Source: Oerskovia paurometabola (GTDB taxonomy: Bacteria; Actinomycetota; Actinomycetes; Actinomycetales; Cellulomonadaceae). Taken from it: a stretch of 64,000 bases of DNA. Shown here one piece after another: positions 25,143 to 33,497 of the stretch. Below the pieces are notes generated by a model. The model was given only the letters and a program-made list of their open reading frames with translations. It was not told the DNA's origin and ran no database searches. The stretch lies in assembly GCF_016907365.1 (NCBI RefSeq), contig NZ_JAFBBV010000001.1, forward strand, positions 992,001-1,056,000, written 5' to 3'. A program made the translations under genes and the position numbers. Position 1 is the stretch's first letter. Each line of letters starts with the position of its first letter.

Positions 25143-25643
25143 GTGGTGGCAACACTGACCGTGTGGAAGTTCGAGACTCCCGAGGGCGCGCAGCAGGCGG
25201 AGGACGCCCTGCTGGCGCTGCAGAAGCAGGAGCTCATCCAGGTGCAGGACGCGGCGATCGTGTCGTGGGAGGAGGGGAAGAAGAAGCCCAAGACGCACCA
25301 GTCGAACAACACGACGGGCATCGGCGCGCTGGGCGGCGCGTTCTGGGGCCTGCTGTTCGGGATCATCTTCTTCATCCCGCTCATCGGCGTCGCGATCGGC
25401 GCGGCGTCCGGGGCGCTCGCGGGGTCGCTGACCGACGTGGGCATCGACGACGACTTCATCGACTCGGTGCGGTCCAAGGTGACGCCCGGGACGTCGGCGC
25501 TGTTCGTCATGACGTCCGGTGGGGTCATGGACCGGGTGCACGACTCGCTCAAGGCGCAGGGCATCCACGGCGAGCTCATCCAGACGAACCTGTCGGCCGA
25601 CGAGGAGGCCAAGCTCCGCGCGGCCTTCGACGACGCGGTCTGA
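25143..25643 (+). CDS. DUF1269-like membrane protein
   Basis: 166 residues from a GTG at 25143 (a second GTG follows at 25146). The N-terminal domain (VWKFETPEGAQQAEDALLALQKQ) is a small alpha/beta fold with a conserved EEGKKKPKTHQ, followed by a Gly-rich membrane hairpin (GGAFWGLLFGIIFFIPLIGVAIGAASGALAG, about residues 63-95) and a soluble C-terminal domain (KVTPGTSALFVM). This is the DUF1269 pattern, common in actinobacteria and of unknown function, often stress-related. Monocistronic, with a strong terminator after the stop. Confidence 0.85.
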   Translation: MVATLTVWKFETPEGAQQAEDALLALQKQELIQVQDAAIVSWEEGKKKPKTHQSNNTTGIGALGGAFWGLLFGIIFFIPLIGVAIGAASGALAGSLTDVGIDDDFIDSVRSKVTPGTSALFVMTSGGVMDRVHDSLKAQGIHGELIQTNLSADEEAKLRAAFDDAV

Positions 25644-25666
25644 GAACCTCCGCACCCGCGAGACGT

Positions 25667-25697
25667 ACGGCCCCGGTCCTTCGCGGACCGGGGCCGT
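25667..25697 (+). terminator. intrinsic terminator
   Basis: Perfect 13-bp stem (25667-25679 with 25685-25697, loop TTCGC), 24 bp beyond the DUF1269 stop codon. Confidence 0.8.
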
Positions 25698-25774
25698 CGT
25701 CGTGGGTCCGACCCACACGCAACCTGCACGTCGGCGCGCCCGGCGCGCTGCCGGATCGGGCGTAGCGTCGAAGC

Positions 25775-26401
25775 ATGTCCGGAAACGACACGCACGGACC
25801 GGCTGGAACCCTCCGCAGCGGGGGACGGGGTGCGCTCGCGGAGCCGCCCGGTGCGGCCGCGTGGAGCCCTCTCGAGGAGGTCGCCCCGGCCGACGAGGAC
25901 GACGCGACCCGGGACTGGGACAACGAGGGCGGGCACGAGCGCGGGCACGTCGCCCACCACCCGCCGGCCTCCGACCGGGAGACCGCGCGGCCGCCCGACG
26001 CCTTGTGGCTGACCGGCGTCCTGGCGACGGCGCTGCCCCCCGAGATCGGCACGCCTCACGAGCCCGTCACGTACACCGTCCCGGCGGTCTTCTCCCGGCG
26101 GGTCACCCGCGAGGAGCAGGACGTGATCGAGGGAGACGCGGTCCGGCATCGCCTCGCGGACGCCGGCTTCGAGGACGTCGAGCTGAGGGTCTCGGACCGT
26201 CGGCTGCTCATCGAGCACACGAGTCTCGCAGCGCTGAGAGGAGGCCTCGCGCACGAGATCGCGCAGACCCTGCGTGACCTCGGCCGGGACCTCGTCGCCG
26301 AGCACGACCGCCTGGCGGCCGAGATCGCGGAGCTGCAGAAGGAGGAGGACCGGCGCGCCGCCGCCGTCCTCGTCGAGGCGGAGCAGATCCGCTTCGAGTG
26401 A
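25775..26401 (+). CDS. hypothetical protein with C-terminal coiled coil
   Basis: 208 residues from the ATG at 25775. Residues 1-75 are disordered and acidic/His rich (EEVAPADEDDATRDWDNEG, HERGHVAHHPP). A middle part (VTYTVPAVFSRRVTREEQDVIEGD) is followed by an alpha-helical stretch from about residue 135 that ends in a coiled coil (AEHDRLAAEIAELQKEEDRRAAAV). No recognised domain. It is 43 bp upstream of the desaturase on the same strand and may be co-transcribed. Confidence 0.55.
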   Translation: MSGNDTHGPAGTLRSGGRGALAEPPGAAAWSPLEEVAPADEDDATRDWDNEGGHERGHVAHHPPASDRETARPPDALWLTGVLATALPPEIGTPHEPVTYTVPAVFSRRVTREEQDVIEGDAVRHRLADAGFEDVELRVSDRRLLIEHTSLAALRGGLAHEIAQTLRDLGRDLVAEHDRLAAEIAELQKEEDRRAAAVLVEAEQIRFE

Positions 26402-26443
26402 CCGACAGCGGTCGTCGAGCGGCCGTCGAGTGATGAGGACCCC

Positions 26444-27523
26444 ATGGACACCGTGCCGAGCGACCCCCCGGGAGCGCGGCCTGCCGCCCGCCGGGGGACG
26501 AACGAGTACTCGGCGCTGGCCCGGCTCGTCCGGGAGACGGGCCTGCTCCGCCGCCGCTACGGGTACTACTGGACGCGGCTCGTCCTCGCGGTGCTGGCCT
26601 TCGGGGGGATCTGGGTCGCGGTCGCGTTCGTCGGGAACTCGTGGTGGCAGCTCGTCCTGGCGGCCGCGATGGCCGTGGTCGTGACGCAGATCGCGTTCCT
26701 GGGGCACGACAGCGCGCACCGGCAGATCTTCCGGTCCAGGGCCTGGAACGACTGGACGGCCCGCGTGCTCGCGGGCGGGTTCGTGGGCCTGAGCTACGGC
26801 TGGTGGCGGACCAAGCACGAGCAGCACCACTCGGCCCCCAACCAGGAGGGCCAGGACCCCGACATCTCGCCCGGCGTCATCGCGTTCACCCCTACGGCCC
26901 TGGCGGCGAGGACGGGGTGGCGGTCGTGGTTCGCCCACCACCAGGGGTGGTTCTTCTTCCCCCTGCTGACTCTCGAAGGCCTGAACCTGCACGTCGCGAG
27001 CGTGCGGACCGTGCTGCGCAGGGGATCGGTGCCCCACCGTGGGGTCGAGGCGCCCCTGGTGCTCGGAAGGCTCGCCGTGTACGTGGGGGTGCTCGCGCTG
27101 CTCCTGCCTCCGGGGAAGGCCGCGGCCTTCCTGGGGGTGCAGCTCGCCGTGTTCGGGGTGCTGCTCGGCGGGTCCTTCGCCCCGAACCACAAGGGCATGC
27201 CGATCGTGCCACCGGACCTGACGCTGGACTTCCTGCGGCGCCAGGTCCTCATGTCGCGCAACGTGCGCGGCGGGTACGCGGTCGATGCGGTGATGGGGGG
27301 CCTCAACTACCAGATCGAGCACCATCTCTTCCCGAGCATGCCGCGGCCCAACCTCAGGAAGGTGCGACCGATCGTGCACTCCTACTGCGAGGACGTGGGG
27401 GTGCCGTACACCGAGGTGGGGCTGTTCCGGTCGTACGGGATCGTCGTGCGGTACCTCAACCGCGTGGGCCTGCGGGCGCAGGAGCCGTTCACGTGCCCGC
27501 TCGCGGCGTCGCTGGGGAGGTAG
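26444..27523 (+). CDS. membrane fatty-acid desaturase
   Basis: 359 residues. The three histidine boxes of membrane di-iron desaturases are present: HDSAH (about residue 88), HEQHH (about residue 125) and QIEHH (about residue 287). The Q in the third box is typical of front-end/linoleoyl-CoA-type desaturases such as actinobacterial DesA3. Four membrane helices flank the boxes (LVLAVLAFGGIWVAVAFV, LVLAAAMAVVVTQIAFL, and two near residues 200-240). It should introduce a double bond into acyl-CoA or phospholipid acyl chains at the cytoplasmic face using O2 and reduced ferredoxin. No reductase gene is adjacent. Confidence 0.92.
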   Translation: MDTVPSDPPGARPAARRGTNEYSALARLVRETGLLRRRYGYYWTRLVLAVLAFGGIWVAVAFVGNSWWQLVLAAAMAVVVTQIAFLGHDSAHRQIFRSRAWNDWTARVLAGGFVGLSYGWWRTKHEQHHSAPNQEGQDPDISPGVIAFTPTALAARTGWRSWFAHHQGWFFFPLLTLEGLNLHVASVRTVLRRGSVPHRGVEAPLVLGRLAVYVGVLALLLPPGKAAAFLGVQLAVFGVLLGGSFAPNHKGMPIVPPDLTLDFLRRQVLMSRNVRGGYAVDAVMGGLNYQIEHHLFPSMPRPNLRKVRPIVHSYCEDVGVPYTEVGLFRSYGIVVRYLNRVGLRAQEPFTCPLAASLGR

Positions 27524-27591
27524 TGCGCCTCCTCGTCGCGCCTGCCGGACGCCGGGGTCGTCATCGTGCGGGGCGCCGGGGACGCACCGTG

Positions 27592-28257
27592 CTACGAGCG
27601 CACGAGCGTGATCGCCTGCGCCCGGTCGCGTACCCCGAGCTTCGCGAAGATCGCGTTGATGTGGGTCTTGACGGTCGTCATACCGACGACGAGCCGCTCG
27701 GCGATCTCGGTGTTGCTCAACCCCTGCCCCACCAGCTCCAGGACCTCGCGCTCCCGGGCGGTCAGGGCGGGGAACCGCCGGGACAGCGGCAGCGGGGCGG
27801 GTGTGGCCGAGACGGTCCCCACGTGACGCCCGGTCAGCGACCCGACGAGCACCTCGCTGACCGCGGGCGCCAGGAGCGTCTGACCGAGCGCGACCGTGCG
27901 GATCGCGTGCGCGACCTCGGCCCGTCCGGCGTCCTTGGTCAGGTAGCCGCGGGCCCCGGCACGCAGCGCGCCGAGGATCGACTCGTCGTCGGCATGGGTC
28001 GTCAGGACGAGGACGGCGGTGGCCGGGTGCTCGGCGAGGATCCGGGTCGTGGCCTCGACCCCGTCGACCCCCGGCATGCGCAGGTCCATGAGGATCACGT
28101 CGGGGTGCAGGCTCGCGGCGAGCCGCACGGCCTGCCCGCCGTCGGAGGCCTCGCCGACCACCTCGAAGTCGGGGACGAGCGACAGGACCGTCACCAGGCC
28201 GTCCCGCACGATCGCCTGGTCGTCGACGACCAGGAGCCGGATGCGTTCGCCGGTCAT
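27592..28257 (-). CDS. NarL/LuxR-family response regulator
   Basis: 221 residues from the ATG at 28257, overlapping the kinase stop by 4 bp. Receiver domain with the acidic pair DD12-13, phospho-acceptor Asp58 (ILMDLRMPG), Thr in LVLTTH and Lys in LTKDAG. The C-terminal LuxR-type helix-turn-helix is LTAREREVLELVGQGLSNTEIAERL ... VKTHINAIFAKL. It is paired with the sensor kinase encoded directly upstream. Target genes unknown; the nearest candidates are the membrane protein in the same operon and the converging desaturase. Confidence 0.92.
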   Translation of the reverse strand: MTGERIRLLVVDDQAIVRDGLVTVLSLVPDFEVVGEASDGGQAVRLAASLHPDVILMDLRMPGVDGVEATTRILAEHPATAVLVLTTHADDESILGALRAGARGYLTKDAGRAEVAHAIRTVALGQTLLAPAVSEVLVGSLTGRHVGTVSATPAPLPLSRRFPALTAREREVLELVGQGLSNTEIAERLVVGMTTVKTHINAIFAKLGVRDRAQAITLVRS

Positions 28258-29474
28258 CGCAGGGACACGGCGACCGTGACGGTGAACGTCTCGGCGCCGT
28301 CGTCGACGTGGACGGCACCGCCGAGCGGGAGGGCGGCGACGCGGGCGCGCATCCCTGCCAGTCCGTGACCGGCCCCCGTCCCGGCGAGGGAGGGGTGGGG
28401 GCCCGGCGCGCGGGGAGTGGTGAGCGTGAGGAGCACGCGAGCATCGTCCCAGACGATCGTCGCCCGGACCGGCATCCCGGGGGCGTGCTTGCGCGCGTTG
28501 CTGAGCCCCTCCTGCAGCGCCCGGCGGAGCGCGGCCGACTGGCGCTCGTCGAGGGTGCGAGGATCGCCCGACTCGACCAGGCTCACCGTGCCGCCGAGGT
28601 CCCGATGATCGGCGAGGAGCGAGTCGAGGTCGTCCTCGGGACGCGCGAGGGGTGCGAGGGTGCTGACGACGGAACGCGCCTCCCGCAGGCCCGACGCGGC
28701 CAGCCGTCGTCCGGCCGAGACGCGGGACGTCGCTCCGGCCACGTCCCCCACCTCGAGCAGCGCCTCGATCGCGTCGAGCTGGACGACGAGACCCCCCAGG
28801 CTGTGCGCCAGGACGTCGTGGATGTCCCGGGCGATCCGGGCGCGCTCCTCGAGGGCTGCGGAGCGGACGCGGTCGTGCGCGGCGACGAGCCGCTCGGCCG
28901 CGAGGAGCTGGGCTCCGGCGGTCGCGAGGCGCGACTGTCGACGGCTGAACCCGAGCGTCGCCGCGAGCACGAAGATCGCGACCATCCCGAGCACGAGCAC
29001 CGCGGGGAAGTCGCCGTGGACGACCAGGAACGTTCCCTGGAGTGCGACGGCCGTCGCGGCGAGCCCGATCCCGTAGCCCAGAGGGCGGGCGGGTCGGCCG
29101 ATCGCCATGACGACGGCCGCGAAGGCGGGGGCGATCGTGAGGCCGCCCGTAGGCACCACGACGAGCGCGCCGCAGACCGTCATCACGACCTCGGCCGCCG
29201 CGACGACGCCGACGCGCCGCAGCGGGACGAGCACACGGACGACCCAGGCGGTCACCGCGGCCAGCCCCAGCCACAGGACGAGGGAGGGGAGGGGCTGAGC
29301 GGGGGGCCGCACGAGCTGGGTCACGAGCACGTAGGCGACCACCGCGGCGCCGGCCAGGTTCAGGATCTGCCCGGTCCGGCTGTGCCCGGTGTCGGCCGCG
29401 AGGACCTGCTGCCGCAGGGTGGTCTCACCACGGGGCGTCACGGGGATGTCCTCGGCGAGGGTGGGCGTGCTCAC
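28254..29474 (-). CDS. membrane sensor histidine kinase (HisKA_3 type)
   Basis: 406 residues if started at the GTG at 29474 (STPTLAEDIP); the frame continues upstream and the ribosome-binding site is weak, so the start is uncertain. Five or six membrane segments span residues 50-200. The phospho-acceptor is in EERARIARDIHDVLAHSLGG, the HisKA_3 motif, and the ATPase domain has the N box (ALQEGLSNARKHA) and a G box (GTGAGHGLAGMRAR). It phosphorylates the NarL-type regulator encoded downstream. The signal is unknown; no extracellular domain of note is present, so it may sense the membrane itself, which would fit the neighbouring desaturase. Confidence 0.9.
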   Translation of the reverse strand: MSTPTLAEDIPVTPRGETTLRQQVLAADTGHSRTGQILNLAGAAVVAYVLVTQLVRPPAQPLPSLVLWLGLAAVTAWVVRVLVPLRRVGVVAAAEVVMTVCGALVVVPTGGLTIAPAFAAVVMAIGRPARPLGYGIGLAATAVALQGTFLVVHGDFPAVLVLGMVAIFVLAATLGFSRRQSRLATAGAQLLAAERLVAAHDRVRSAALEERARIARDIHDVLAHSLGGLVVQLDAIEALLEVGDVAGATSRVSAGRRLAASGLREARSVVSTLAPLARPEDDLDSLLADHRDLGGTVSLVESGDPRTLDERQSAALRRALQEGLSNARKHAPGMPVRATIVWDDARVLLTLTTPRAPGPHPSLAGTGAGHGLAGMRARVAALPLGGAVHVDDGAETFTVTVAVSLR

Positions 29475-29481
29475 CCGACCA

Positions 29482-30069
29482 TCATGCGACCTGCGCGGGA
29501 GTGCGCAGGCCCGCACCCCGAGCGGCGGACGCACCGTGCTCGCGTTCGACGCGCCCTGCCCGTGCGCTCACGACCAGGACACGGGCGGCTCGGTTGGCCG
29601 CGAGGAGCAGCAGGATCACGCCGGCCGAGGCCGCGAGGTGCGCGCCGGCGGCGCCTGCGAGGATGCCGGTCACGAGGCGTGCGACGACGAGCGCGATCCA
29701 CAGTGCCAGCGCCGCCCAGCCGGCGCGGGCCTCGAGCGTCGCCCCCGCGGCGACCGCGCGGGCCCGACGGCGGGCCGCCACCCCCGGGGCAGGTGCGGCG
29801 GCCATGTCGATCGCCCGGAACGAGGTCATCATCCCGATCAGGGCGCCGACGCCGACCGAGACCACGAGCTCGCTCGTGACCACGACCAGGTCGAGCGCGG
29901 TCGGTCGGACGGTGATCGCGGACGAGAGCGCCAGCAGCCCGACCGCTCCCAGGACCGCGGGGAGCGTCCACATGCGCGCCGAGACCGCACGCCAGGTCGT
30001 CTGGCGGTAGCCGAGCCAGCAGAGGACGGCGACGGCGATCAGTGCGGGCTCGAGGTTCTCGGAGTTCAC
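29482..30069 (-). CDS. hypothetical membrane protein in the two-component operon
   Basis: 195 residues from the GTG at 30069, with AGGAG 6 nt upstream. Five hydrophobic segments: residues 7-20 (ALIAVAVLCWLGY), 35-52 (LPAVLGAVGLLALSSAI), 58-80 (ALDLVVVTSELVVSVGVGALIG), 117-137 (GWAALALWIALVVARLVTGIL) and 140-160 (AAGAHLAASAGVILLLLAAN). It resembles DUF1453/CcdC-like proteins in layout, but I cannot confirm the family. It ends 7 bp before the kinase start and is probably co-transcribed, perhaps as a sensor accessory protein. Confidence 0.65.
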   Translation of the reverse strand: MNSENLEPALIAVAVLCWLGYRQTTWRAVSARMWTLPAVLGAVGLLALSSAITVRPTALDLVVVTSELVVSVGVGALIGMMTSFRAIDMAAAPAPGVAARRRARAVAAGATLEARAGWAALALWIALVVARLVTGILAGAAGAHLAASAGVILLLLAANRAARVLVVSARAGRVEREHGASAARGAGLRTPAQVA

Positions 30070-30215
30070 GGTGGGCTCCTGGGGCGAGGCGGGACGACGT
30101 CGTCAGCCTGCCCGGTCGGTGCTCGGCCGCACACGGCCCGTGGGTGGAGATCTGGGTGGAGATCCTGGCCGTGGCCAGGTGGAGACGCAGCCTGCGCAGG
30201 GTGCGTCCGGGCAGA

Positions 30216-30258
30216 GCGAAGCCCGGCCGATCAAGGGGGGTGACCGACCGGGCTCCGC
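30216..30258 (-). terminator. terminator hairpin of the SDR/SnoaL unit
   Basis: An 11-bp stem with one mismatch (30216-30226 with 30248-30258) downstream of the minus-strand stop at 30272. The 202-bp gap 30070-30271 also holds the unmarked promoter of the membrane protein at 30069; no other feature is visible. Confidence 0.6.
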
Positions 30259-30271
30259 GTCCGTGGGGGCG

Positions 30272-30610
30272 TCAGGCCTTGAGCATGCTCGCCCGGGTGA
30301 TGACGCCGTCCTGGACCTCGAAGGTGGCGATGGTCTCGCCCGACCCGTTCGAGGTCGACACGATCTCGCGTGCGACCACCCATCGCTCACCGTACGCCAC
30401 GGAGGCGTCGATTGTGCAATGCACATCGCCCGTTGCAAGGCGGGGGCCGTAGAAGGCGCGCAGCGCGTCCTTGCCGACGATCGGCTCGGGTGTCACGCCG
30501 ACGACCACGACGTCCTGCGCGTAGGTCGCGAGGAATCGCTCGAGGTCGTGCGCGTTGAACGCGTCGACCTGCTCGGTGACCACGGCGTGGGCGGTCGGGT
30601 GCTGCGGCAT
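30272..30610 (-). CDS. SnoaL-like (NTF2-fold) protein
   Basis: 112 residues from the ATG at 30610 with AGGA upstream. The NTF2-like cone fold is indicated by VTEQVDAFNAHDLERFLATYAQDVVVV and the later GERWVVAREIVSTSNGSGETIATFEV. Members are small isomerases, dehydratases or ligand carriers, and the active-site residues vary too much to assign a reaction. It follows the SDR gene by 42 bp in the unit controlled from 31.43 kb, so it may isomerise a pathway intermediate. Confidence 0.8.
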   Translation of the reverse strand: MPQHPTAHAVVTEQVDAFNAHDLERFLATYAQDVVVVGVTPEPIVGKDALRAFYGPRLATGDVHCTIDASVAYGERWVVAREIVSTSNGSGETIATFEVQDGVITRASMLKA

Positions 30611-30652
30611 GGGAGTCCTCGTCTCGTGGGGGGCGTCGTGCGGGCCGGTCGG

Positions 30653-31420
30653 TCAGTCGATGCGGACGCCGCCGTTGATGTCGTACGTGGCGCCCGTGAC
30701 GAACCCGGCCCGCGGGGAGGCGAGGGACGCGATGACCCAGGCGACGTCGTCGGGCGTGCCGAACTTCCCCAGCGGGATCGAGGACGTGAGGGCCTCGCGG
30801 CCCGCGTCGTCGAGCTGGTTCGTGATGTTGCTCGTGACCGGGCCGGGCGTGACCGCGTTCGCGCGGATGCCCTCGGCGGCCAGGAGGCGCGCGAAGCTCC
30901 GCGTGATCGCGAGGAGTGCGCCCTTGCTCGCGGCGTAGTGGACGCCGGTCTTGAGCGCGCCCTGCTGGCCCGCGATCGAGGCGACGTTGACGATGCTTCG
31001 GTCGACCGGCTCCTCGCCCTCGGGGGCGGCGGCCGCCCGCAGGAGGGGGAGCGCGGCCCGCGAGAGGACGAAGGTGCCGCGCGCGTTGGTCTCCATGACG
31101 GCGTCCCACTCGTCGAGCTCGATGTCGTCGAGCGCGCGGTAGGGGCACATGCCGCCGTTGTTGACCAGGACGTGGAGCCTGCCCCAGCGTCGGGTGACCT
31201 GGGTGACGAGCCTGTCGACGGACGTGACGTCGCGCAGGTCGAGGCGCGAGACGTGGCAGCTCGCGCCCAGCTCGGTCGCGAGGTCCGCGGTGGTGCGGGC
31301 CCCGAGCTCGTCGTGGGCGTAGGTGAGCCAGAGGTCGTATCCGTCACGGGCGAGCTGGAGGGCGGTCGCGGAACCGATCCCGGAGCTGGCGCCCGTGATC
31401 AGCGCAAGTCGTCGAGCCAT
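30653..31420 (-). CDS. SDR-family dehydrogenase
   Basis: 255 residues from the ATG at 31420. Motifs: TGASSGIG at residue 8, NNGG in place of NNAG (VLVNNGGMCPY), Ser in NVASIAG, and YAASK (Tyr, Lys) near residue 165; C-terminal YDINGGVRID. The operator core TATAGC sits only 9 bp upstream of the ATG and no Shine-Dalgarno is present, so the mRNA is probably leaderless. It is divergent from the hydroxyacid dehydrogenase at 31512 and likely performs an oxidation step of the same pathway. Confidence 0.87.
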   Translation of the reverse strand: MARRLALITGASSGIGSATALQLARDGYDLWLTYAHDELGARTTADLATELGASCHVSRLDLRDVTSVDRLVTQVTRRWGRLHVLVNNGGMCPYRALDDIELDEWDAVMETNARGTFVLSRAALPLLRAAAAPEGEEPVDRSIVNVASIAGQQGALKTGVHYAASKGALLAITRSFARLLAAEGIRANAVTPGPVTSNITNQLDDAGREALTSSIPLGKFGTPDDVAWVIASLASPRAGFVTGATYDINGGVRID

Positions 31421-31428
31421 GACGTGAA

Positions 31429-31438
31429 CGCTATAGCA
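31429..31438. promoter_or_regulatory. GntR-regulon operator CGCTATAGCA (copy 5, one arm degenerate)
   Basis: The right arm TATAGCAAA matches the consensus and the left arm is degenerate. It lies 9 bp upstream of the SDR start on the minus strand and overlaps its expected -10 (TATAGC). Confidence 0.6.
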
Positions 31439-31491
31439 AATTGCGGGTACCGCAAGCGTCCTGTCCATGGACGCTGGCCGTCAGTTGCTAG

Positions 31492-31503
31492 ATGCTATAG
31501 CAT
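31492..31503. promoter_or_regulatory. GntR-regulon operator ATGCTATAGCAT (copy 6)
   Basis: Perfect palindrome ending 8 bp before the ATG at 31512, identical to the site at 19125. The core overlaps the expected -10, giving a leaderless or nearly leaderless transcript of the hydroxyacid dehydrogenase. With the site at 31429 it makes a divergent control region of 91 bp. Confidence 0.75.
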
Positions 31504-31511
31504 TTCGGCTC

Positions 31512-32516
31512 ATGAACCCCGACACCGTCGTCATCACCGACTGCGACCTCCCGGGCACCGCGTGCGAAGACACCGTCACGGCCGCCGGCCTCGGTGTCGT
31601 GCGCGGGACGGCCCGCACGGAGGACGACGTCATCGCCCTCGTCCGCGACGCCGCGGCCGCAGGTGCCGCCCCGTCCGCCCTGGTCGTCCAGTGGGCGCCA
31701 CTCACCGCCCGCGTCCTCGACGAGATCGAGGGCGTGCGCTTCGTCAGCCGCATGGGCATCGGCTACGACATGGTCGACGTCGCCGCCGCGACCGAGCGCG
31801 GCATCGCCGTCGCCAACACCCCGACCTACTGCATCGAGGAGGTCGCGTCCCACACCGTCGCGATGGTCCTCGGCCTCAGCCGCGGGCTCGTCGGCTACGA
31901 CCGTGCCGTGCGTGACGGCGTCTGGGCCGCGACCGCCCCGCGCCCCATGGCCGCGCGCCTGTCCGCGACCACCGTGTCCGTGATCGGCTACGGCCGGATC
32001 GGGTCGCTCGTCGCGCGCAGCTGCGCCGCGCTCGGCTACCGCGTCCTGGTCCACGACCCCTTCGTGCCCGACGTCGACGTCGCCGCCGCCGGCTACCTGC
32101 CCGTGACCCGTGAGCAGGCCGTGGCCGAGGCCGACGTGCTGAGCCTGCACGCCCCGCTCAGCGAGGCCACCCGCCACCTGCTCGACGCCGCGTCGATCGC
32201 GACCATGAAGCCGGGCGCCGTCGTGGTCAACACGTGCCGCGGCCCGCTGATCGACGAGGACGCGCTCGCCGACGCTCTCGAGGCCGGCCACCTCGGGGCC
32301 GCGGCCCTCGACGTGTTCTCGCACGAGCCGCTGCCCGCCGACTCGCGCCTGCGCACGCTCGACCAGGTGCTGCTCAGCCCGCACGCCGCGTGGTTCTCGC
32401 CCGAGGCCATGGCCGACCTGCCCGTGCACACCGCGCAGAACGCGATCGAGTTCCTCGCGGGCCGTCCCGTCGGCTCGATCGTCAACCCGGGCTACGCGCG
32501 CGCCCTGGCACGCTGA
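31512..32516 (+). CDS. D-isomer-specific 2-hydroxyacid dehydrogenase (C-terminal binding protein-like)
   Basis: 334 residues from the ATG at 31512; a longer frame exists but would run through the operator. Rossmann motif SVIGYGRIGSLVA near residue 155, catalytic Arg in NTCRGPLI, Glu in FSHEPLP and His in LSPHAAWFS. The SPHAAWFSPE ending resembles the CtBP/phosphoglycerate dehydrogenase group. It is NAD dependent and probably reduces or oxidises a 2-oxo acid produced in the pathway, such as a product of the downstream FAH-family hydrolase. No ribosome-binding site precedes it (see the operator entry). Confidence 0.88.
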   Translation: MNPDTVVITDCDLPGTACEDTVTAAGLGVVRGTARTEDDVIALVRDAAAAGAAPSALVVQWAPLTARVLDEIEGVRFVSRMGIGYDMVDVAAATERGIAVANTPTYCIEEVASHTVAMVLGLSRGLVGYDRAVRDGVWAATAPRPMAARLSATTVSVIGYGRIGSLVARSCAALGYRVLVHDPFVPDVDVAAAGYLPVTREQAVAEADVLSLHAPLSEATRHLLDAASIATMKPGAVVVNTCRGPLIDEDALADALEAGHLGAAALDVFSHEPLPADSRLRTLDQVLLSPHAAWFSPEAMADLPVHTAQNAIEFLAGRPVGSIVNPGYARALAR

Positions 32517-32557
32517 CGTCCTGTTTCATCCCTGAAGACGACCTCCTGGAGCACCCC

Positions 32558-33415
32558 GTGCAGCTCATGCGCCTCGGCCTCCCCGGCCACGAACGTCCCG
32601 TCGTCCGCACCGCGGACGGCACCACCTACTCGCTCGACTCCTTGACCCGCGACGTCGACGGCGAGTTCCTCGCGGCCGACGGGATCGCGCGCACCCGGGC
32701 CGCCCTCGACGCGGGCGAGCTGCCCGTCGTCGCGGACGCCGACGCGCTGCGCGTCGGGGCCCCGGTCGCCCGCCCCACGGCCGTCGTGTGCGTCGGCATG
32801 AACTACGCCGCGCACGCCGCCGAGTCCGGCTCCGAGCCGCCGACCGTCCCGATCATCTTCTGGAAGCACTCCAACACCGTCGTCGGGCCCGACGACGACG
32901 TCCTGCTCCCCCCGGGCGCGCAGAAGGTCGACTGGGAGGTCGAGCTCGCGATCGTCATCGGGAAGAAGGCCCGCTACCTCGCGTCCCCCGCGGACTCGGC
33001 CGCGCACGTCGCCGGGTACACCGTGTCCAACGACGTGTCCGAGCGTGACTACCAGATGGCTGTCTCGGGCGGCCAGTGGTCCAAGGGCAAGAGCTGCGAG
33101 ACGTTCAACCCGATGGGTCCCGCGCTCGTCCCGGCCGACCAGGTCGACGCCTCGAACCTGCGCCTGCGCTCGTGGGTCAACGGGGAGATCCGCCAGGACT
33201 CCTCGACGGCCGACATGATCTTCGACGTCGACTTCCTCGTGTGGCACCTGTCGCAGTACATGGTGCTCGAGCCGGGCGACGTCATCAACACCGGGACGCC
33301 GCAGGGCGTCGCCCTCTCGGGGCGCTTCCCCTACCTGGTCGACGGCGACGTCATGGCCGTCGAGATCGAGGGCCTGGGACGCTGCGAGCAGAAGGTCCGT
33401 GACGCGGTCGTGTGA
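32558..33415 (+). CDS. fumarylacetoacetate hydrolase-family protein, probable diketo-acid hydrolase
   Basis: 285 residues from the GTG at 32558 (GGAG 6 nt upstream). The N-terminal domain (MRLGLPGHERPVV) and the catalytic core fit the FAH family: VGMNYAAHAAE, metal-binding Glu residues in DWEVELAIVIG, Asp in SNDVSERDYQ, and INTGTPQGVAL. Proteins with this N-terminal domain include 2,4-diketo-3-deoxy-L-fuconate hydrolase, which splits a diketo acid into pyruvate plus a hydroxyacid, here perhaps followed by the hydroxyacid dehydrogenase encoded 41 bp upstream. The exact substrate is inferred from context. Confidence 0.85.
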   Translation: MQLMRLGLPGHERPVVRTADGTTYSLDSLTRDVDGEFLAADGIARTRAALDAGELPVVADADALRVGAPVARPTAVVCVGMNYAAHAAESGSEPPTVPIIFWKHSNTVVGPDDDVLLPPGAQKVDWEVELAIVIGKKARYLASPADSAAHVAGYTVSNDVSERDYQMAVSGGQWSKGKSCETFNPMGPALVPADQVDASNLRLRSWVNGEIRQDSSTADMIFDVDFLVWHLSQYMVLEPGDVINTGTPQGVALSGRFPYLVDGDVMAVEIEGLGRCEQKVRDAVV

Positions 33416-33427
33416 TCCCGTCCTGCG

Positions 33428-33495
33428 CCCGCCGAGATGCTGCTCGTGGTCGCCCCGCCCACCACGGCGGCGACCACGAGCAGCATCTCGGCGGG
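33428..33495. terminator. very strong bidirectional terminator
   Basis: Perfect 27-bp inverted repeat (33428-33454 with 33469-33495, 14-nt loop) between the convergent FAH-family gene and the SMP-30 gene. It covers nearly the whole 82-bp gap. Confidence 0.85.
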
Positions 33496-33497
33496 GA

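Noticed and set aside
24398..28444. A 1348-codon open frame on the minus strand
   Set aside because: It lies antisense to the CDF, DUF1269 and desaturase genes and reads through parts of the kinase and regulator genes in another frame. Its Arg/Pro/His-rich composition is that of a GC-rich shadow.
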